Shown: positions 35,810 to 46,379, numbered from the stretch's first letter. The stretch is DNA of 64,000 nt from Nitzschia sp. DOCU1 (GCA_951394045.1 OX595990.1:2348549-2412548), one strand, 5' to 3'. A program made the numbers and translations. The notes: generated by a model not told the origin, from the sequence alone.

Positions 35810-36788
35810 GGTAGCGATGTGAACTTAAACTGCTTTCAAGGATTTAACCAGCTTGCCTCAACTCTATCACTACACTGCCTGTATGATGACGTCTACTGCA
35901 TCTGCGTAGCTACAGTAATGGGTCGAGACGCTTCGTAACGTTGTTGATGAGGATTAGCATACATGTTACACACCTTTTCGGGCGGCAACGAAGGAACAGC
36001 CCCACTTGCTCAACAATCGGTTCGATGGAGGTGCTGTTGTTTGCGTTTACCTCAAGAACTGCATACAGTCAGTGAAAACGGCCGGCAGGCGATGGGTGCC
36101 TTCTTGAGGTTTCGCATCCAACGCTGATTTGGATTTATGGTTATTATGACTTTTGTTTGAATGAGATTCCGCACATTAAAGTGCCCTCACTTAAAGGCTT
36201 TCCGACGAAGTCAGCAAAATGACTGATTGATAAAAGCAGTCGCGATTAAAAGTCCAGTCGACTGAATGATTCTCAGCATAGCGTGTCTAGAATTACGATT
36301 AACGGCTTAAGATGCTCGGGAGGTGACTTCCCACGGTCACTAAGTATTCTTCTCGAAAGGGCTATAAGCTTTACTCTTGCCAAGAGTAAAATTCTGGGAC
36401 TGATTGGCTTATGTAATGAGGAGAACTTGGTCTTTGTTCGTTGCACGCGTACGATGGACAAACGAAAACGTTCGAGAAAGTTCGTTCGAGCGCGGAAAAG
36501 CCAAAAGCCGCTCTATCCCACTGTCGGGAATAGTCACAGCCGCCAAAAGGTTCCAGAGGCATTTCTTCTTCTCATGCATTACTGTGTTCCAACATGCTTT
36601 CGGGCACGGAAACGGCGATCCTATTGTTATCCTTGAGGGAGGGATACACCGAATGAATCAGGAGTGGTCGATTCCTTTGGGTAATCTGCAATGATTTCGA
36701 CAGGGTCAACAGGTCATTCTAGCGAGTTGTCACACTTCTTTATCCGTCCTCTTCCCCTTCGTTGAGACAGCTACCGAGTCCCAATATT
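35810..36788. other. Divergent intergenic region
   Basis: Nearly 1 kb between divergent genes. Frames of up to 117 codons occur but show no domain, signal peptide or plausible splicing. No RNA gene or repeat is supported. Confidence 0.55.
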
Positions 36789-38864
36789 ATGGAAGAAATA
36801 CCGCTGGATATTTCAGTAGATACGGGTGCCGCTGGTACAATTTCGACTTGCAACTCAGACGCTCCAGCCAAGAAGAAAAAAGCAAAGGGCAAGACGTCGA
36901 AGAAAAATAGCACGAAATCAAAGACAGGGAATTGGGACCACCAACGACAAGGGGGCCAGAAGGAAAGGCCTCTCAACGATAGCGAATACGAGCCGAAAAA
37001 GAAAAAGATCGCGAAAAAGAAGCAGCACAGTCACCAGCCGAAAGAAAAGAATCAGGATGGAAGGGCGCCCAATGATTCGGAAGACAAGCCGAAAACGACC
37101 AAGAAACGAAGAAGCTCGGATAAAACGGGTAGGAAGAAAGCAAGCAAAAATGATTCTTGCAACGCTCTCAATGTCGAAACCCTGGAACCTCCGAAAGATG
37201 AAGTGATTCGGAGGAAACCTAGTGCTCTTTACGTACACATGGACGGTTCGGTGACGCCACCGGACTCGTCGCGTTCACTTCGTGAGCGTCAACAAGTCAC
37301 CAACAACGATCATCGATCAGTCGAGCTAGATGTTGAAGCTTGCAATGGAAACAAGACGAATACCATTTTTCCGGAGACACAAACACCACGATGTTGTACG
37401 TCACGGCGGCGTTTGTTTTTTATTATATTTCTCTTTCTGCTACTTGCTGGTGCGGGCGTCTGTGTCTGGTACTTTGTTATTCGTGGCGAGGACCAGGAGG
37501 GAAGAGAACTTCCAACCTTGGGCGATTTCCATGATCGTGATGTCGTTTCGCATATTCCCTCTGATGTATGCAATGAAGGCATACCTGGCACCGGATCGTC
37601 TTGTGGGGCGGATACAACAAATTCCTCTAATACTGGCTTGTTGTGCGATCTGCTGGCGCAGGCGATGATGGAAGTCACCGGGAGTGACATTGCGATTGTC
37701 AACGGTGGGATTTGTCGCAATGGCATTCAGGGTCCCGAGGTGACGATTGGGGATATCATGTGGGCTGTGACTTCGAGAGAGCTCGCCATCATCGAAACCT
37801 CGGGGAGAAACCTCACAAATGTCCTGGAGCAAGCGCTGAATACTACTTTTGGCCAGGCTAGCAGTCCATTTGCTTACCCGTTTGCAGCTGGACTTCGATT
37901 CGATGTGAAAGCGAATCGTGACTTTGGCGATCGAATCGAGCTTTGCGAGATAGATGTTGATCATCTTGGTTTCTGGCGACCCATCAGCCCGGGGAAATTT
38001 TACAAGATTGTGACAACTCGGGAACTGGCTGGTGGAATGCTGGGGTACAATGAATTTGCTGGGGTCGTCTCCGCATGGAAAACGCCACTTTCCCTAACCA
38101 CCGGTGATGCTTTGCTTAACTATATGTTGGACAATCCAGATAGTTGGTCGAATCTTACTTCTGAAAAACACTCAACTCATTCATTTGTTGGTCCCAACGT
38201 GGAACCTCCGATTGCAAATGCACCCGAGCCCGTATGCTTTGAATGGATGCCAGGGACTGGCACGAGTGAAATATGCCAACCTGAAGCTCTTCAAGAGAAA
38301 GGAGGTGGGGCGTGCAATCTAGTGGCATGGGGATTGTTGGACCAGCATTTTGAGGCCGACATTGTGCTTGTCAAGGCAGCACTATGCGCCAACGATATCT
38401 CGCGCGGACATTTCACCGAGAGCAATGCCCAAGATCTCCTACCGCGCGACTCTGACCTTGTCACGGTTCGGTTGACAGGCTATGACATAATTTTCATCCT
38501 GAACCGTGCGATTGACGACTCTATCGACGGTGGTAGGGCCGATCGCTACCCTTATGCTGCATCCCTGCGCTACTCAGTGGATGCATCCGCTGGTCCATTG
38601 AGTCGGGTGTCATCTGTTGAGGTTATGGATAGATCCTATAGGTGGAGCCCGCTGTCCGTGACAGACAGCTTTACTGTTCTTACGACAGATGAGCTTGCAA
38701 GTGGAATGGATGACGCCTACCAAGATTTCCTTGGTGCTGACCCCAGCTCGTTTCGCTATTTGGGGATAGGAGCTCGCGCGACGTTCATTAACTTTGCTCG
38801 AGAGTGGGAAGTACTTTACGACCCACCAATCACCAAGTATTCCACCCAGAGCTACATTAAATAG
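36789..38864 (+). CDS. Membrane protein with two 5'-nucleotidase C-terminal domains
   Basis: A single exon of 691 residues is counted from the ATG at 36789 (MEEIPLDIS); the in-frame codon farther upstream is not ATG. Residues 1-205 are very basic and cytosolic. A transmembrane segment (FFIIFLFLLLAGAGVCVWYF) at about 209-231 makes it type II. Two tandem copies of the 5'-nucleotidase C-terminal substrate-binding fold follow: one near 280-430 (VNGGICRNGIQGPEVTIGDI, ETSGRNLTNVLEQALN) and a second near 495-670 (LVKAALCANDIS, VRLTGYDIIFILNRAIDD). The metallophosphoesterase half with its metal ligands is absent, so hydrolysis is not expected. A binding or sensing role at the cell surface is inferred. 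Confidence 0.85.
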   Translation: MEEIPLDISVDTGAAGTISTCNSDAPAKKKKAKGKTSKKNSTKSKTGNWDHQRQGGQKERPLNDSEYEPKKKKIAKKKQHSHQPKEKNQDGRAPNDSEDKPKTTKKRRSSDKTGRKKASKNDSCNALNVETLEPPKDEVIRRKPSALYVHMDGSVTPPDSSRSLRERQQVTNNDHRSVELDVEACNGNKTNTIFPETQTPRCCTSRRRLFFIIFLFLLLAGAGVCVWYFVIRGEDQEGRELPTLGDFHDRDVVSHIPSDVCNEGIPGTGSSCGADTTNSSNTGLLCDLLAQAMMEVTGSDIAIVNGGICRNGIQGPEVTIGDIMWAVTSRELAIIETSGRNLTNVLEQALNTTFGQASSPFAYPFAAGLRFDVKANRDFGDRIELCEIDVDHLGFWRPISPGKFYKIVTTRELAGGMLGYNEFAGVVSAWKTPLSLTTGDALLNYMLDNPDSWSNLTSEKHSTHSFVGPNVEPPIANAPEPVCFEWMPGTGTSEICQPEALQEKGGGACNLVAWGLLDQHFEADIVLVKAALCANDISRGHFTESNAQDLLPRDSDLVTVRLTGYDIIFILNRAIDDSIDGGRADRYPYAASLRYSVDASAGPLSRVSSVEVMDRSYRWSPLSVTDSFTVLTTDELASGMDDAYQDFLGADPSSFRYLGIGARATFINFAREWEVLYDPPITKYSTQSYIK

Positions 38865-39168
38865 CTTCTGGACGACGCTTGGCATGCGTCCTCACCACCG
38901 ACCAGCCGAGCACGCAATCCGACACACACAAAAAGCACCGCCTCCCCTCATTTTGTATACGATCATGGAAGGAGGAAATCCACCGTTGAGAACACAATCA
39001 CGATCCCTCGCCAATGAACTAGAATTCAACAAACAACACGCGGGGCTGCGTTTTGACAAACCTAAGACATGAAATTAAGCCTTGAGTCATAAAATTATTG
39101 AACTTATTGAACAACGGGGCAACTAACCTATTACTAGAGGTGCAGTTATCGTGATGTTTCAATAGCTC
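38865..39168. other. Convergent intergenic gap
   Basis: About 300 bp between converging stop codons; it holds both 3' ends. No other feature is seen. Confidence 0.6.
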
Positions 39169-40860
39169 TTAGGGCTTCAGTGCACCCTCGACGGCGGCCA
39201 AGTCCACCTTGGGTAGATCCTTATCATCGTCAACCACATACAAGATGCTTCCTAGACCACACGCAAGATCCAAAATCTTGACTCCCGACAAAGAATCCAC
39301 AAAAGCAGGCTTGGCACTAGATTTCTTGCTGCCAAGACCCAACTCACCGTAGGGACCTTGGCCCCAAACCACCGTATTGCCTCCATCGGTGCAACACGCC
39401 ACGTTACCACTACCTGCCCCTATGTGAGTTACAACGTGCTGGTTGTTCGCCAAAGCGTCCACCAACTGGGGTTTCATGGCTGCATCCGCATTGGCCTTGG
39501 TGACTCCCCAAAAGTAGACATGACCATTCTCGGTCAAGGCCAACGAACAGTTGGATCCTGCGGCGATCTTGATGCCTGTCGCACCACGAGGAAAGGCCTC
39601 AACCTGTCGAGGAAAGTACTCATCGTGTTGTCGATTGTGTCCCAGACAACCATAGTTGCCACAGCCCCAAGAGAACAGGCGTGTTCCCTTCGCATTGGAA
39701 GCAGGAGCTTCGAGTGCGATAGAGTGGTGCTTACCACAGGCGATATCTTGCAATCGAATTTCTTGGGTCATGGGTGCAGTCTTCTTTTGCTGGTCATTGT
39801 GCGAATTGTCATTGGGGTCTGTGTGATGAAAAATCACTTGAGGTCCAAAGCCGTAAGCGTTCGCGTACGCCAATTTGTTGGCGGTGACGAAGTATTCGCC
39901 AGTCTCGCCATTGCCCAGCTGTCCAAACTCGCTGCTCCCCGTACTGTAGAGAATCCCCTTGTCATCTAGAGCCAGCGAGAAATCTTCTCCACAAGCAATC
40001 TTGGTAAAAATTACATCCTTTGGCGTAATGCAGGCTCTCAGGGTGCCCGACTGCTTCATGGTTTGGCGCCATCCACATTGACCGGATTTGTTGGATCCTA
40101 GCGCATGCAAGGTACCGTCGGTCTGGAGAAAGATAGTATGAGACTTTCCCAGAGCTGCACTGGCAATGCCACTAGCAATAATCGTAGGCGTCGGAATGAC
40201 AGCTGGGGCCTCTCCTTCCTTTCCGCCCAGGCACAAGCCTTCATTACGTCCCCACCCGTACGCTTGATTCGACTTGTCCAGAGCAATCGCGTGTGCAGCA
40301 TTGCAACTGGTGAAGACAGACGTGATAGCCACTTTGGGCATGAGGGAATGAGGAACGTTCAAGTGATAGACAGCATCTTCTGACGCCTTGAGATTTTTGC
40401 GTCCGACCACAGTAGTGTCCAGAGTCCCACTCTGGACTAATGATCCAAAGGGCAGAGACTTTTTAGTAGTTGTGAGAACAGAGAGGTCATAATCCACCTT
40501 CGTCGACGCAGAAGCTGGTGCTGCATTCGAGGACGAATCGTCCGTCTTTCGTCGCTTGCCAGCCGGTTCCTCGTCCTTGCTAGAGGATCCTCCAAAGAGA
40601 TTGCTGGCCACCCCTTCTTCTTGAATGAAATCCGCCCACGCATTGGACGTGCCAGGGGATGTCAGAGGGTTCGGTGCACCTTGATCCGACTTGCCACGGA
40701 TTCCTCGACCCTCGGCCCGCATCATGGCCGTGACGGCGGCGACTGGCAACGAGCCCCCGAGTTCCTGAGACAGACGCTGAACATCGGAGGCAGTGCCGAA
40801 TCCTGGGGCCACAATCTCTTTACGATTACGCGCCGAGCGGCGACTGGAACGAGAGGACAT
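39169..40860 (-). CDS. RCC1-repeat protein, RCC2 (TD-60)-like
   Basis: A single exon encodes 563 residues. After a basic, disordered N-terminus of about 150 residues there are RCC1-type beta-propeller repeats (AYGWGRNEGLCLGG, HALGSNKSGQCG, STGSSEFGQLGNG, SWGCGNYGCLGHN, YFWGVTKANADAAM, VWGQGPYGELGLG). The order and the segment FPRGATGIKIAAGSNCSLAL follow RCC2 more closely than RCC1. RCC2 relatives act in chromosome passenger complex recruitment and small-GTPase regulation; the role in this organism is inferred. Lys/Arg patches at the N-terminus suggest a nuclear location. Confidence 0.88.
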   Translation of the reverse strand: MSSRSSRRSARNRKEIVAPGFGTASDVQRLSQELGGSLPVAAVTAMMRAEGRGIRGKSDQGAPNPLTSPGTSNAWADFIQEEGVASNLFGGSSSKDEEPAGKRRKTDDSSSNAAPASASTKVDYDLSVLTTTKKSLPFGSLVQSGTLDTTVVGRKNLKASEDAVYHLNVPHSLMPKVAITSVFTSCNAAHAIALDKSNQAYGWGRNEGLCLGGKEGEAPAVIPTPTIIASGIASAALGKSHTIFLQTDGTLHALGSNKSGQCGWRQTMKQSGTLRACITPKDVIFTKIACGEDFSLALDDKGILYSTGSSEFGQLGNGETGEYFVTANKLAYANAYGFGPQVIFHHTDPNDNSHNDQQKKTAPMTQEIRLQDIACGKHHSIALEAPASNAKGTRLFSWGCGNYGCLGHNRQHDEYFPRQVEAFPRGATGIKIAAGSNCSLALTENGHVYFWGVTKANADAAMKPQLVDALANNQHVVTHIGAGSGNVACCTDGGNTVVWGQGPYGELGLGSKKSSAKPAFVDSLSGVKILDLACGLGSILYVVDDDKDLPKVDLAAVEGALKP

Positions 40861-41398
40861 GCTGAGAACAAGGGATCTTCTGTGAATATGTATACGACGA
40901 GAATACGAGTAGTGGTATCACAAGCAACGCTTCAAGAAGGGCTAGTGAGAATGCTTTACGATCTCAATGAAATCTTGTGTCGACGTGTGCCGATATTGCG
41001 TACTTTTTCCCTGCGCCTCTCGCGTAGATGGCCGGCGATGCTTGCCGCCAAAGAGGCAATGATTTTTGGCTCCAATGCCGTGGACTTGTGTAGAAAGGCT
41101 ACCATGGCGTCTGTGCACCTCCCGACAAATAAGAAGGTATGCATCGTAGGTACGCACATACTGTGCAGCTATGTATCGTTTAAAGAGGAGGGAGTTCCCT
41201 CGCAACCGTAGTTCTACTAATATCGTAGTGTGTACATTCCAGCCCTGCTTCTAGCTACGGCATTACACCGCTCCCACATAGACTCGAGCGAAAGTAGTAT
41301 AGTGTCTTGACGCACCGGCTACAGTCGTGCTAGTAGTGCCATGAAGCAAATCCAATTCAAATGACGTACTACTAGAATGTCTAGCATCGTCACCATCA
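40861..41398. other. Intergenic stretch
   Basis: About 540 bp between the RCC2-like start and the end of the receptor gene. It should hold the RCC2-like promoter. Nothing else is visible. Confidence 0.6.
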
Positions 41399-43201
41399 TC
41401 ATCTAAGGCCTGATTGCTCGTCCACGTCCGCATTGTCCCAATGAATCGTTGAACAATCCTTGACCGAGCCGTCCATACTCAATACTTTAACCGTATTGTT
41501 TGGCGAAATGTCGTGAGGTTCATGTGATGAGGGCTGGAAACTGCTCGTTCCTTTATATAGTCTTGTCAAATCTTCCATCATGATTGCTTCCGCCATTCGC
41601 AATTCGTCACTCTCCGAGTAGCCTTCTCCATTGTTAGTGTTCTCTGACGTCGAATCCGTAGATGGTACTGGATCATCCTTGTGGGGAGCTCCCGGTTCGA
41701 CGTCTTGATTGCTGCCAGAATAATTATTGTTGTCTTTGTCATCGGTCCAGGAGAATTTGGAAGGCGGCCTGAAACGATACGACTTCGGAAATCGGAGCCC
41801 TGGATATCCTCCATTTTGTCGTTGTTCTTCGTCCTCGTCTTCTTCGCTTTCTTCTCTGACTACAGACAGATCCGAGGAATAGCTGGCGCGTTTCCTGGAA
41901 CAACTTGGTGATCGGGCCCCCGCAGTTGGCAATCGATTATTGCCTCCACCTCTGGAGGTAGTATCATTCCGATCGTCCATCACAGAGCCGTTTTTGGGAA
42001 GCTTGGGAATGTTGGGATCCAAACAGGCTTTACGCACGGCCCAGAAGATACCCAGTTCAGGAAAGTTGGCACGAAATCGAATGTAATTCGGGCGATTGTA
42101 GACAAAACTGTTCAAGAAACCTTGTAACGGCTTCATAAAGGCATCCAGCGCGAGCAGCCAATATATTCTCCCCTCATCCTTGGCGGTGTAGTCCATACCC
42201 TCCAAGACACGCAGCGTACATCCCGCAGTATACGCCAAGGCAAAACACAGGACATACAGAAAGCCCTGCGAGGCTACTTCTCGAATCTGCGCGGCGTGTC
42301 GTGGGGATTGTCTAACCATCGTGTTTTGTGTGACGCTGCCAAGGGACCGCGAGGAAGACGATGAGGCCGAATCGCCTAGCATAGCACGCTGCGGCAGGGA
42401 GCGTGGTTTTGTCGGGGCCTGCTCATCCTCCTTCATGTCTTTTTCACTCATGTCGAATTCGACCCGATCGACACCAGCATTTAACTTCGTGTTTGCGACC
42501 ACTTGATCGTCTTGTCTGAATTCGGCTGGCGGGCCTCCACCCAGATGCTTTCGTACGTGTAGATATATTAGAATATTGTTCACCACCAACGAAATAAATG
42601 TGAAAAAGGTGGGCACTCCTCCAAAGACCAGTCCAATGTACTGCGAATAACAAGAATCGGTCGCTTCGCATCCTTCTGGCCAGTTGATGACCCATTCGCC
42701 TTGGCCTATTTCCATTTCATTGTAAAATCCTACAATCGCCCCCACAGTGGCCGTCGATAAAAAGAAGCCCCAAGTCCCAAGATGCATCCATCGTTCGTAT
42801 TTCCGTGCAAAATCTTTTCGTTTGACGCCATACTTGACTGTCAGCAAGTAATAATAACTCAGCATGCCGTTGTAGAAAATAGCCGAAAAGGAAAATTGAA
42901 ACAAGAATCCAAGTAAAGTAGCCGTAGCTTCGTTGCCAAAAGCCCAGACGCGTTGAGATGTTTCCTTGTTTAACAGGAAAGGACTGATGGCATACGTGAT
43001 GCTCGCGACAATGTCGCATAAAGACAACCCTAACAGCAGCCTATCATAGGGGGCTGATCGATGAAAATTGTTCGCAACCTTGTAGATAATAGTGCAGCTT
43101 CCCAGAACCGACAAGGTACCGGAGATGATGCTGGCGACCGACAGAAGCACTTCTTGCTGATCGGTCAGTGGAGTTATGGACGATGGATCCACTTCAGCCA
43201 T
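41399..43201 (-). CDS. Seven-transmembrane receptor-like protein
   Basis: A single exon encodes 600 residues. Seven membrane segments are clear: about 18-42, 51-76, 92-122, 137-160, 185-215, 305-331 and 343-368. A long intracellular loop 3 (about 215-300) is Ser/Lys-rich and the cytosolic tail of about 230 residues is Ser/Asp/Glu-rich. Segment 7 ends LNSFVYNRPNY, reminiscent of the NPxxY end of rhodopsin-type receptors, and loops 1 and 2 carry Cys. It fits the GPCR-like group that diatoms keep in many copies. The ligand is unknown, and diatom G-protein coupling is not shown by the sequence. Confidence 0.85.
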   Translation of the reverse strand: MAEVDPSSITPLTDQQEVLLSVASIISGTLSVLGSCTIIYKVANNFHRSAPYDRLLLGLSLCDIVASITYAISPFLLNKETSQRVWAFGNEATATLLGFLFQFSFSAIFYNGMLSYYYLLTVKYGVKRKDFARKYERWMHLGTWGFFLSTATVGAIVGFYNEMEIGQGEWVINWPEGCEATDSCYSQYIGLVFGGVPTFFTFISLVVNNILIYLHVRKHLGGGPPAEFRQDDQVVANTKLNAGVDRVEFDMSEKDMKEDEQAPTKPRSLPQRAMLGDSASSSSSRSLGSVTQNTMVRQSPRHAAQIREVASQGFLYVLCFALAYTAGCTLRVLEGMDYTAKDEGRIYWLLALDAFMKPLQGFLNSFVYNRPNYIRFRANFPELGIFWAVRKACLDPNIPKLPKNGSVMDDRNDTTSRGGGNNRLPTAGARSPSCSRKRASYSSDLSVVREESEEDEDEEQRQNGGYPGLRFPKSYRFRPPSKFSWTDDKDNNNYSGSNQDVEPGAPHKDDPVPSTDSTSENTNNGEGYSESDELRMAEAIMMEDLTRLYKGTSSFQPSSHEPHDISPNNTVKVLSMDGSVKDCSTIHWDNADVDEQSGLR

Positions 43202-43850
43202 GATGGTTGTGTATTGCTCGTTGGATCGTGGTATGAAATGCTTCTGTCCTTTCCTGTTGCAAATGAGAACGTCCGCTCTGAAAAGTCGATGGCAGCTACT
43301 CGAATGCCTCTTTCGGACGAAGAATCAAAAAAACTTTCCGATGGAGGGGGTAGGGGAGTGCTTCCCAATAACCGTAGCAAGTTGTAGTTGGTCGATGACA
43401 ATTGGCAAGAAAGTATGGTGAGGGTTGTTGATACCGCCGGATCAATGCGATGATATGCACGAACGATAAAGTTAGCACAGCCGGTGGTGATGGTGGGCAG
43501 GGCGTTATTGTTCGGCTGCCGGGGCTTTAAAGTTTCTTCTTGCCAGCTTGTGACCTTATGTCCAAGAGAACTAACAAGTTCTACCGTATTTTGCATCAGC
43601 GGGGAAATTTTGCGAAGGCAAACAGTCAGTCCACCGCTTCGCAACGCCCAGGGTATCGTATGTAATAATTGATGTACCACGGTAGGGAACTACATCAAAA
43701 ACGCCGACCAAAAGGACTCGAAAGAAGCCAAGAAGACCGACAAAATGGGACGACTGACCTCCTAGACAATCTTTGGCAGTAGAGAAGCAAAACAACAACC
43801 CCCTGTCACAGATTTACACTTTCGTCCGCAGTTGGCCGGAACAAGTAGCA
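43202..43850. other. Divergent intergenic region
   Basis: About 650 bp between divergent starts. A minus frame of 168 codons (43174-43680) lacks a domain and overlaps the receptor start, so I treat it as noise. No RNA gene or repeat is supported. Confidence 0.55.
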
Positions 43851-44414
43851 ATGGGAACCGCGACGCCCTTGTCAATCATTTTTGAAACCGACCAGTTCAA
43901 TGGCGAAATGCTACCGTCAGCGCTGGCCTCGAGCTCGGCGACATTGGATCGATTAAAGGCGTGGGTCGGCCTCTATCCCGACGTGGTCTTGACGCCTGAT
44001 TTGCAAGGACGACTGCCTCTTCATTATGCAGTTTTATCAAAATCCAACGATGCAGATGCCATGGTGGAGTTTTTGTTGGAATGTGAGAATACAGATAGCC
44101 AGTCAGGAACACCAGGAGCGTCGTCATCCTGCCAAACAGCCGATCACCACGGAAGACGTCCACTCCACTATGCGGCAGCCGCAGGCAACGGCGACATTGT
44201 CGCCTTTCTGATTGAGGCCTTTCCAGATGGGCTGATCTGCTCGGACCTCGATGGTCGACTACCCTGGCACTATGCCGAGTGTGCCCGACTCGACTTGGTA
44301 TACGACGCAACGCTCGAGCATGTGAATGGGGACGACAGTCAAATCGGAGCCTTGGAGTTGGTTCCGGATGAAGTTAGATGGGATGTGATTCAGATTGTTC
44401 ACGATGAATGGTAA
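43851..44414 (+). CDS. Small ankyrin-repeat protein
   Basis: A single exon encodes 187 residues from ATG 43851 (MGTATPLSIIF); the longer in-frame start is not ATG. Three ankyrin repeats of diatom style fill it (GRLPLHYAVLSKSNDADAMV, GRRPLHYAAAAGNGDIVA, GRLPWHYAECARL). The function is unknown. It ends 72 bp before a broken phosphodiesterase on the same strand, and no transcript link is evident. Confidence 0.75.
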   Translation: MGTATPLSIIFETDQFNGEMLPSALASSSATLDRLKAWVGLYPDVVLTPDLQGRLPLHYAVLSKSNDADAMVEFLLECENTDSQSGTPGASSSCQTADHHGRRPLHYAAAAGNGDIVAFLIEAFPDGLICSDLDGRLPWHYAECARLDLVYDATLEHVNGDDSQIGALELVPDEVRWDVIQIVHDEW

Positions 44415-44486
44415 AAACGTCGCGGAGACAAAAGGTCCTGATATGCATCACGCAGTGTTAAAATCATTGTTCTGGGTTATTGTTGT

Positions 44487-45176
44487 GTTGAAATTCCTAC
44501 TCACAAGGAATTTATAACGCTTATCAATGGATTTGAAAGGTACTTCACCCCGGAACTCAAGGCGCCATCGGTAGAGATGCCCTACGAAGGGGACTACACT
44601 CAAGAAGCCTACGCCCAACAGATGATTGACGAATAAGTTGAAACCGGCATTCCGCCAGAGAAGGTTTGGCCACAGAGTTTCAATCCTGACGACGTCATTT
44701 ATTGGATCCAAAACACGGACTATGGTAGCCAGGCAGTTGCATTGGACGAAGACGTCTATGATAACACTACGATGCTCGACGACTGGCTAGACTGCTTAGT
44801 GGTTAACGATGTCAAGATTGTCGCTCCTCCGATGCAGATGCTCGTCGATGCGGCGCCTGGCACTGATAAATTGATCCAAGCGAGCTACTACGCCAAAGCC
44901 GCCAAAGAGCGCGGTTTGAACATTATAACTTGGAGTCTGGAGTGCTCTGGACCCGGTCTCTCGGGTTACTACTGGGAGACCACCGATGGCATTGTAAATT
45001 TGACCGAGGGGGATCGTTTCACTATGCTTGATGTATTGCATCAGGAGGTTGGGATCCTCGGTATCTTCTCCGACTGGCCGGCTACTGTGACTTTCTACGC
45101 GAATTGTATGGGCGTGGCTATCCGCGGAAGTTTATTGATGGAGGGTAATTCGAATGGAGCGTGTTGGAATCTTTGA
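44487..45176 (+). pseudogene. Glycerophosphodiester phosphodiesterase remnant
   Basis: One frame encodes the C-terminal two-thirds of a GDPD-type enzyme. It begins abruptly at VEIPTHKEF and includes [16 protein letters not shown], then QSFNPDDVIYWIQNT, ITWSLECSGPGLSG and IFSDWPATVTFYANCMG. An in-frame TAA at 44634-44636 follows MIDE, where relatives usually have an aromatic residue, so a single base change is the simplest cause. The N-terminal part of the family, with its first catalytic residues and any signal peptide, is missing; 72 bp separate it from the ankyrin gene. The part after the stop (44742-45176) is open for 145 codons but could not be active. No splice pair removes the TAA. Confidence 0.8.
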
Positions 45177-45575
45177 AACTCTGACAGCGCAGCCTCTTCC
45201 CACAACATAGTTTTTTCCGTCTACAATTGTCAAGATCCAACTGTGAGTGAGGGGTGTGCGACTAGCTAAAATTTATTCTAGCGACCGACCGTCTGCTTTT
45301 AGGAGCTGATAAAAGAAGACGTGCGTGTAATACGCAAGACAGGATATATAGTTTCTACCAGCGGTCCCGTGGTAAAAATTAGGAGGACAAGGAACAGCGG
45401 CTCTTCAGTTTATCTGGAATCAAAAGTTCTCAATTGCAAGAATGATCTCGTATCTCCGTGATGGCAACACGACTTAAAACCATCGCTACGCATCGCTCTC
45501 CTTGGCATCACTCGCTCCATTGTGACACAAGCGTTTTCTTTACATCATCGGCAACCCATTTCATTTGCTCATCCC
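45177..45575. other. Intergenic stretch
   Basis: About 400 bp between the remnant and the membrane protein gene. It should hold the latter's promoter. No feature is seen. Confidence 0.6.
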
Positions 45576-46379
45576 ATGTCCGCAACAACTTCTCCGTATA
45601 ACGCTACTGACATTGAGTCTGACGGTGATGGTGTTGTTTTCTCCGGCTCAAATTCTTGGTCGGGGCCCTCAGAGACAGCAGAGACAGAGACTGTCTTTCT
45701 TTGGAGAACCCTACTCTTTATTTTGTTTTGGTGCCTAGCGGTGCTCATTATCGTCCGCATGGCTTTTGTCTGCTGCAGGCAACCACAAAGACAACTCGAA
45801 ACTTCTGCTCAACAGGGTGACGGAAATGCCCAAGGGGACGTCGAACAGCCCAGGCCGTCATCCCCCAAGGTTCATCAGTGCTCATCGAGGCAGTTTAAGC
45901 TACCTTCCCTTACTGCATTAATTGCAATGGGCTTTTCCATTGTACCCCACGTAAGCTGCAAGTACTTACTAGTGGAAAGTCAGGATTATAGAGTCGAGGG
46001 TATTGGTATCTGGTCGGCGTATGGTGACGAGCAATGCTTCTCTACAGTCAACAATGAATACTTTGGGGTAGATACCCCGATAAGGTCGGCACGAATCGTG
46101 GCAGCCATTGCGACCACTTTTGGGTGCTGGGCGTTGTTCCGTATGTTCTATTTCATATCTACGTCTGATGTCATATCCCGTCTGCGCATTGCAGAGGTTA
46201 CAACGGTATTGTGTTTGGCCTTAGTCTTTCAAATGGCTACCCTCACGTTGTTGAAAACTTACATGTGCGATGATCCCTCGACCATCTGTGAGTTGGATGG
46301 TGGAGGGGTCGCGTCAATCACTGCCTCGATTTACTGGCTTATTGCCGCTGGAGGTACGGTTTCCAGCCATTGTTGTTAG
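45576..46379 (+). CDS. Multi-pass membrane protein, function unknown
   Basis: A single exon of 267 residues is counted from ATG 45576 (MSATTSPYN); the in-frame codon farther upstream is GTG. About five hydrophobic segments are visible, the first at about 45-67 (LLFILFWCLAVLIIVRMAF), with short Cys-containing loops (GDEQCFS, MCDDPSTICE). The pattern resembles a diatom-rich family of membrane proteins that I cannot name. The C-terminus may be longer: a GTACGG donor-like site lies at LIAAGG near the stop, but the nearby downstream sequence is the last exon of the minus-strand peptidase, so I keep the plain stop. Confidence 0.65.
   Translation: MSATTSPYNATDIESDGDGVVFSGSNSWSGPSETAETETVFLWRTLLFILFWCLAVLIIVRMAFVCCRQPQRQLETSAQQGDGNAQGDVEQPRPSSPKVHQCSSRQFKLPSLTALIAMGFSIVPHVSCKYLLVESQDYRVEGIGIWSAYGDEQCFSTVNNEYFGVDTPIRSARIVAAIATTFGCWALFRMFYFISTSDVISRLRIAEVTTVLCLALVFQMATLTLLKTYMCDDPSTICELDGGGVASITASIYWLIAAGGTVSSHCC

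Noticed and set aside
43174..43680. 168-codon minus-strand frame upstream of the receptor
   Set aside because: Overlaps the receptor start in another frame and shows no domain or signal peptide.
43773..43850. Longer start for the small ankyrin protein
   Set aside because: The upstream codon is TTG; the first ATG is at 43851.
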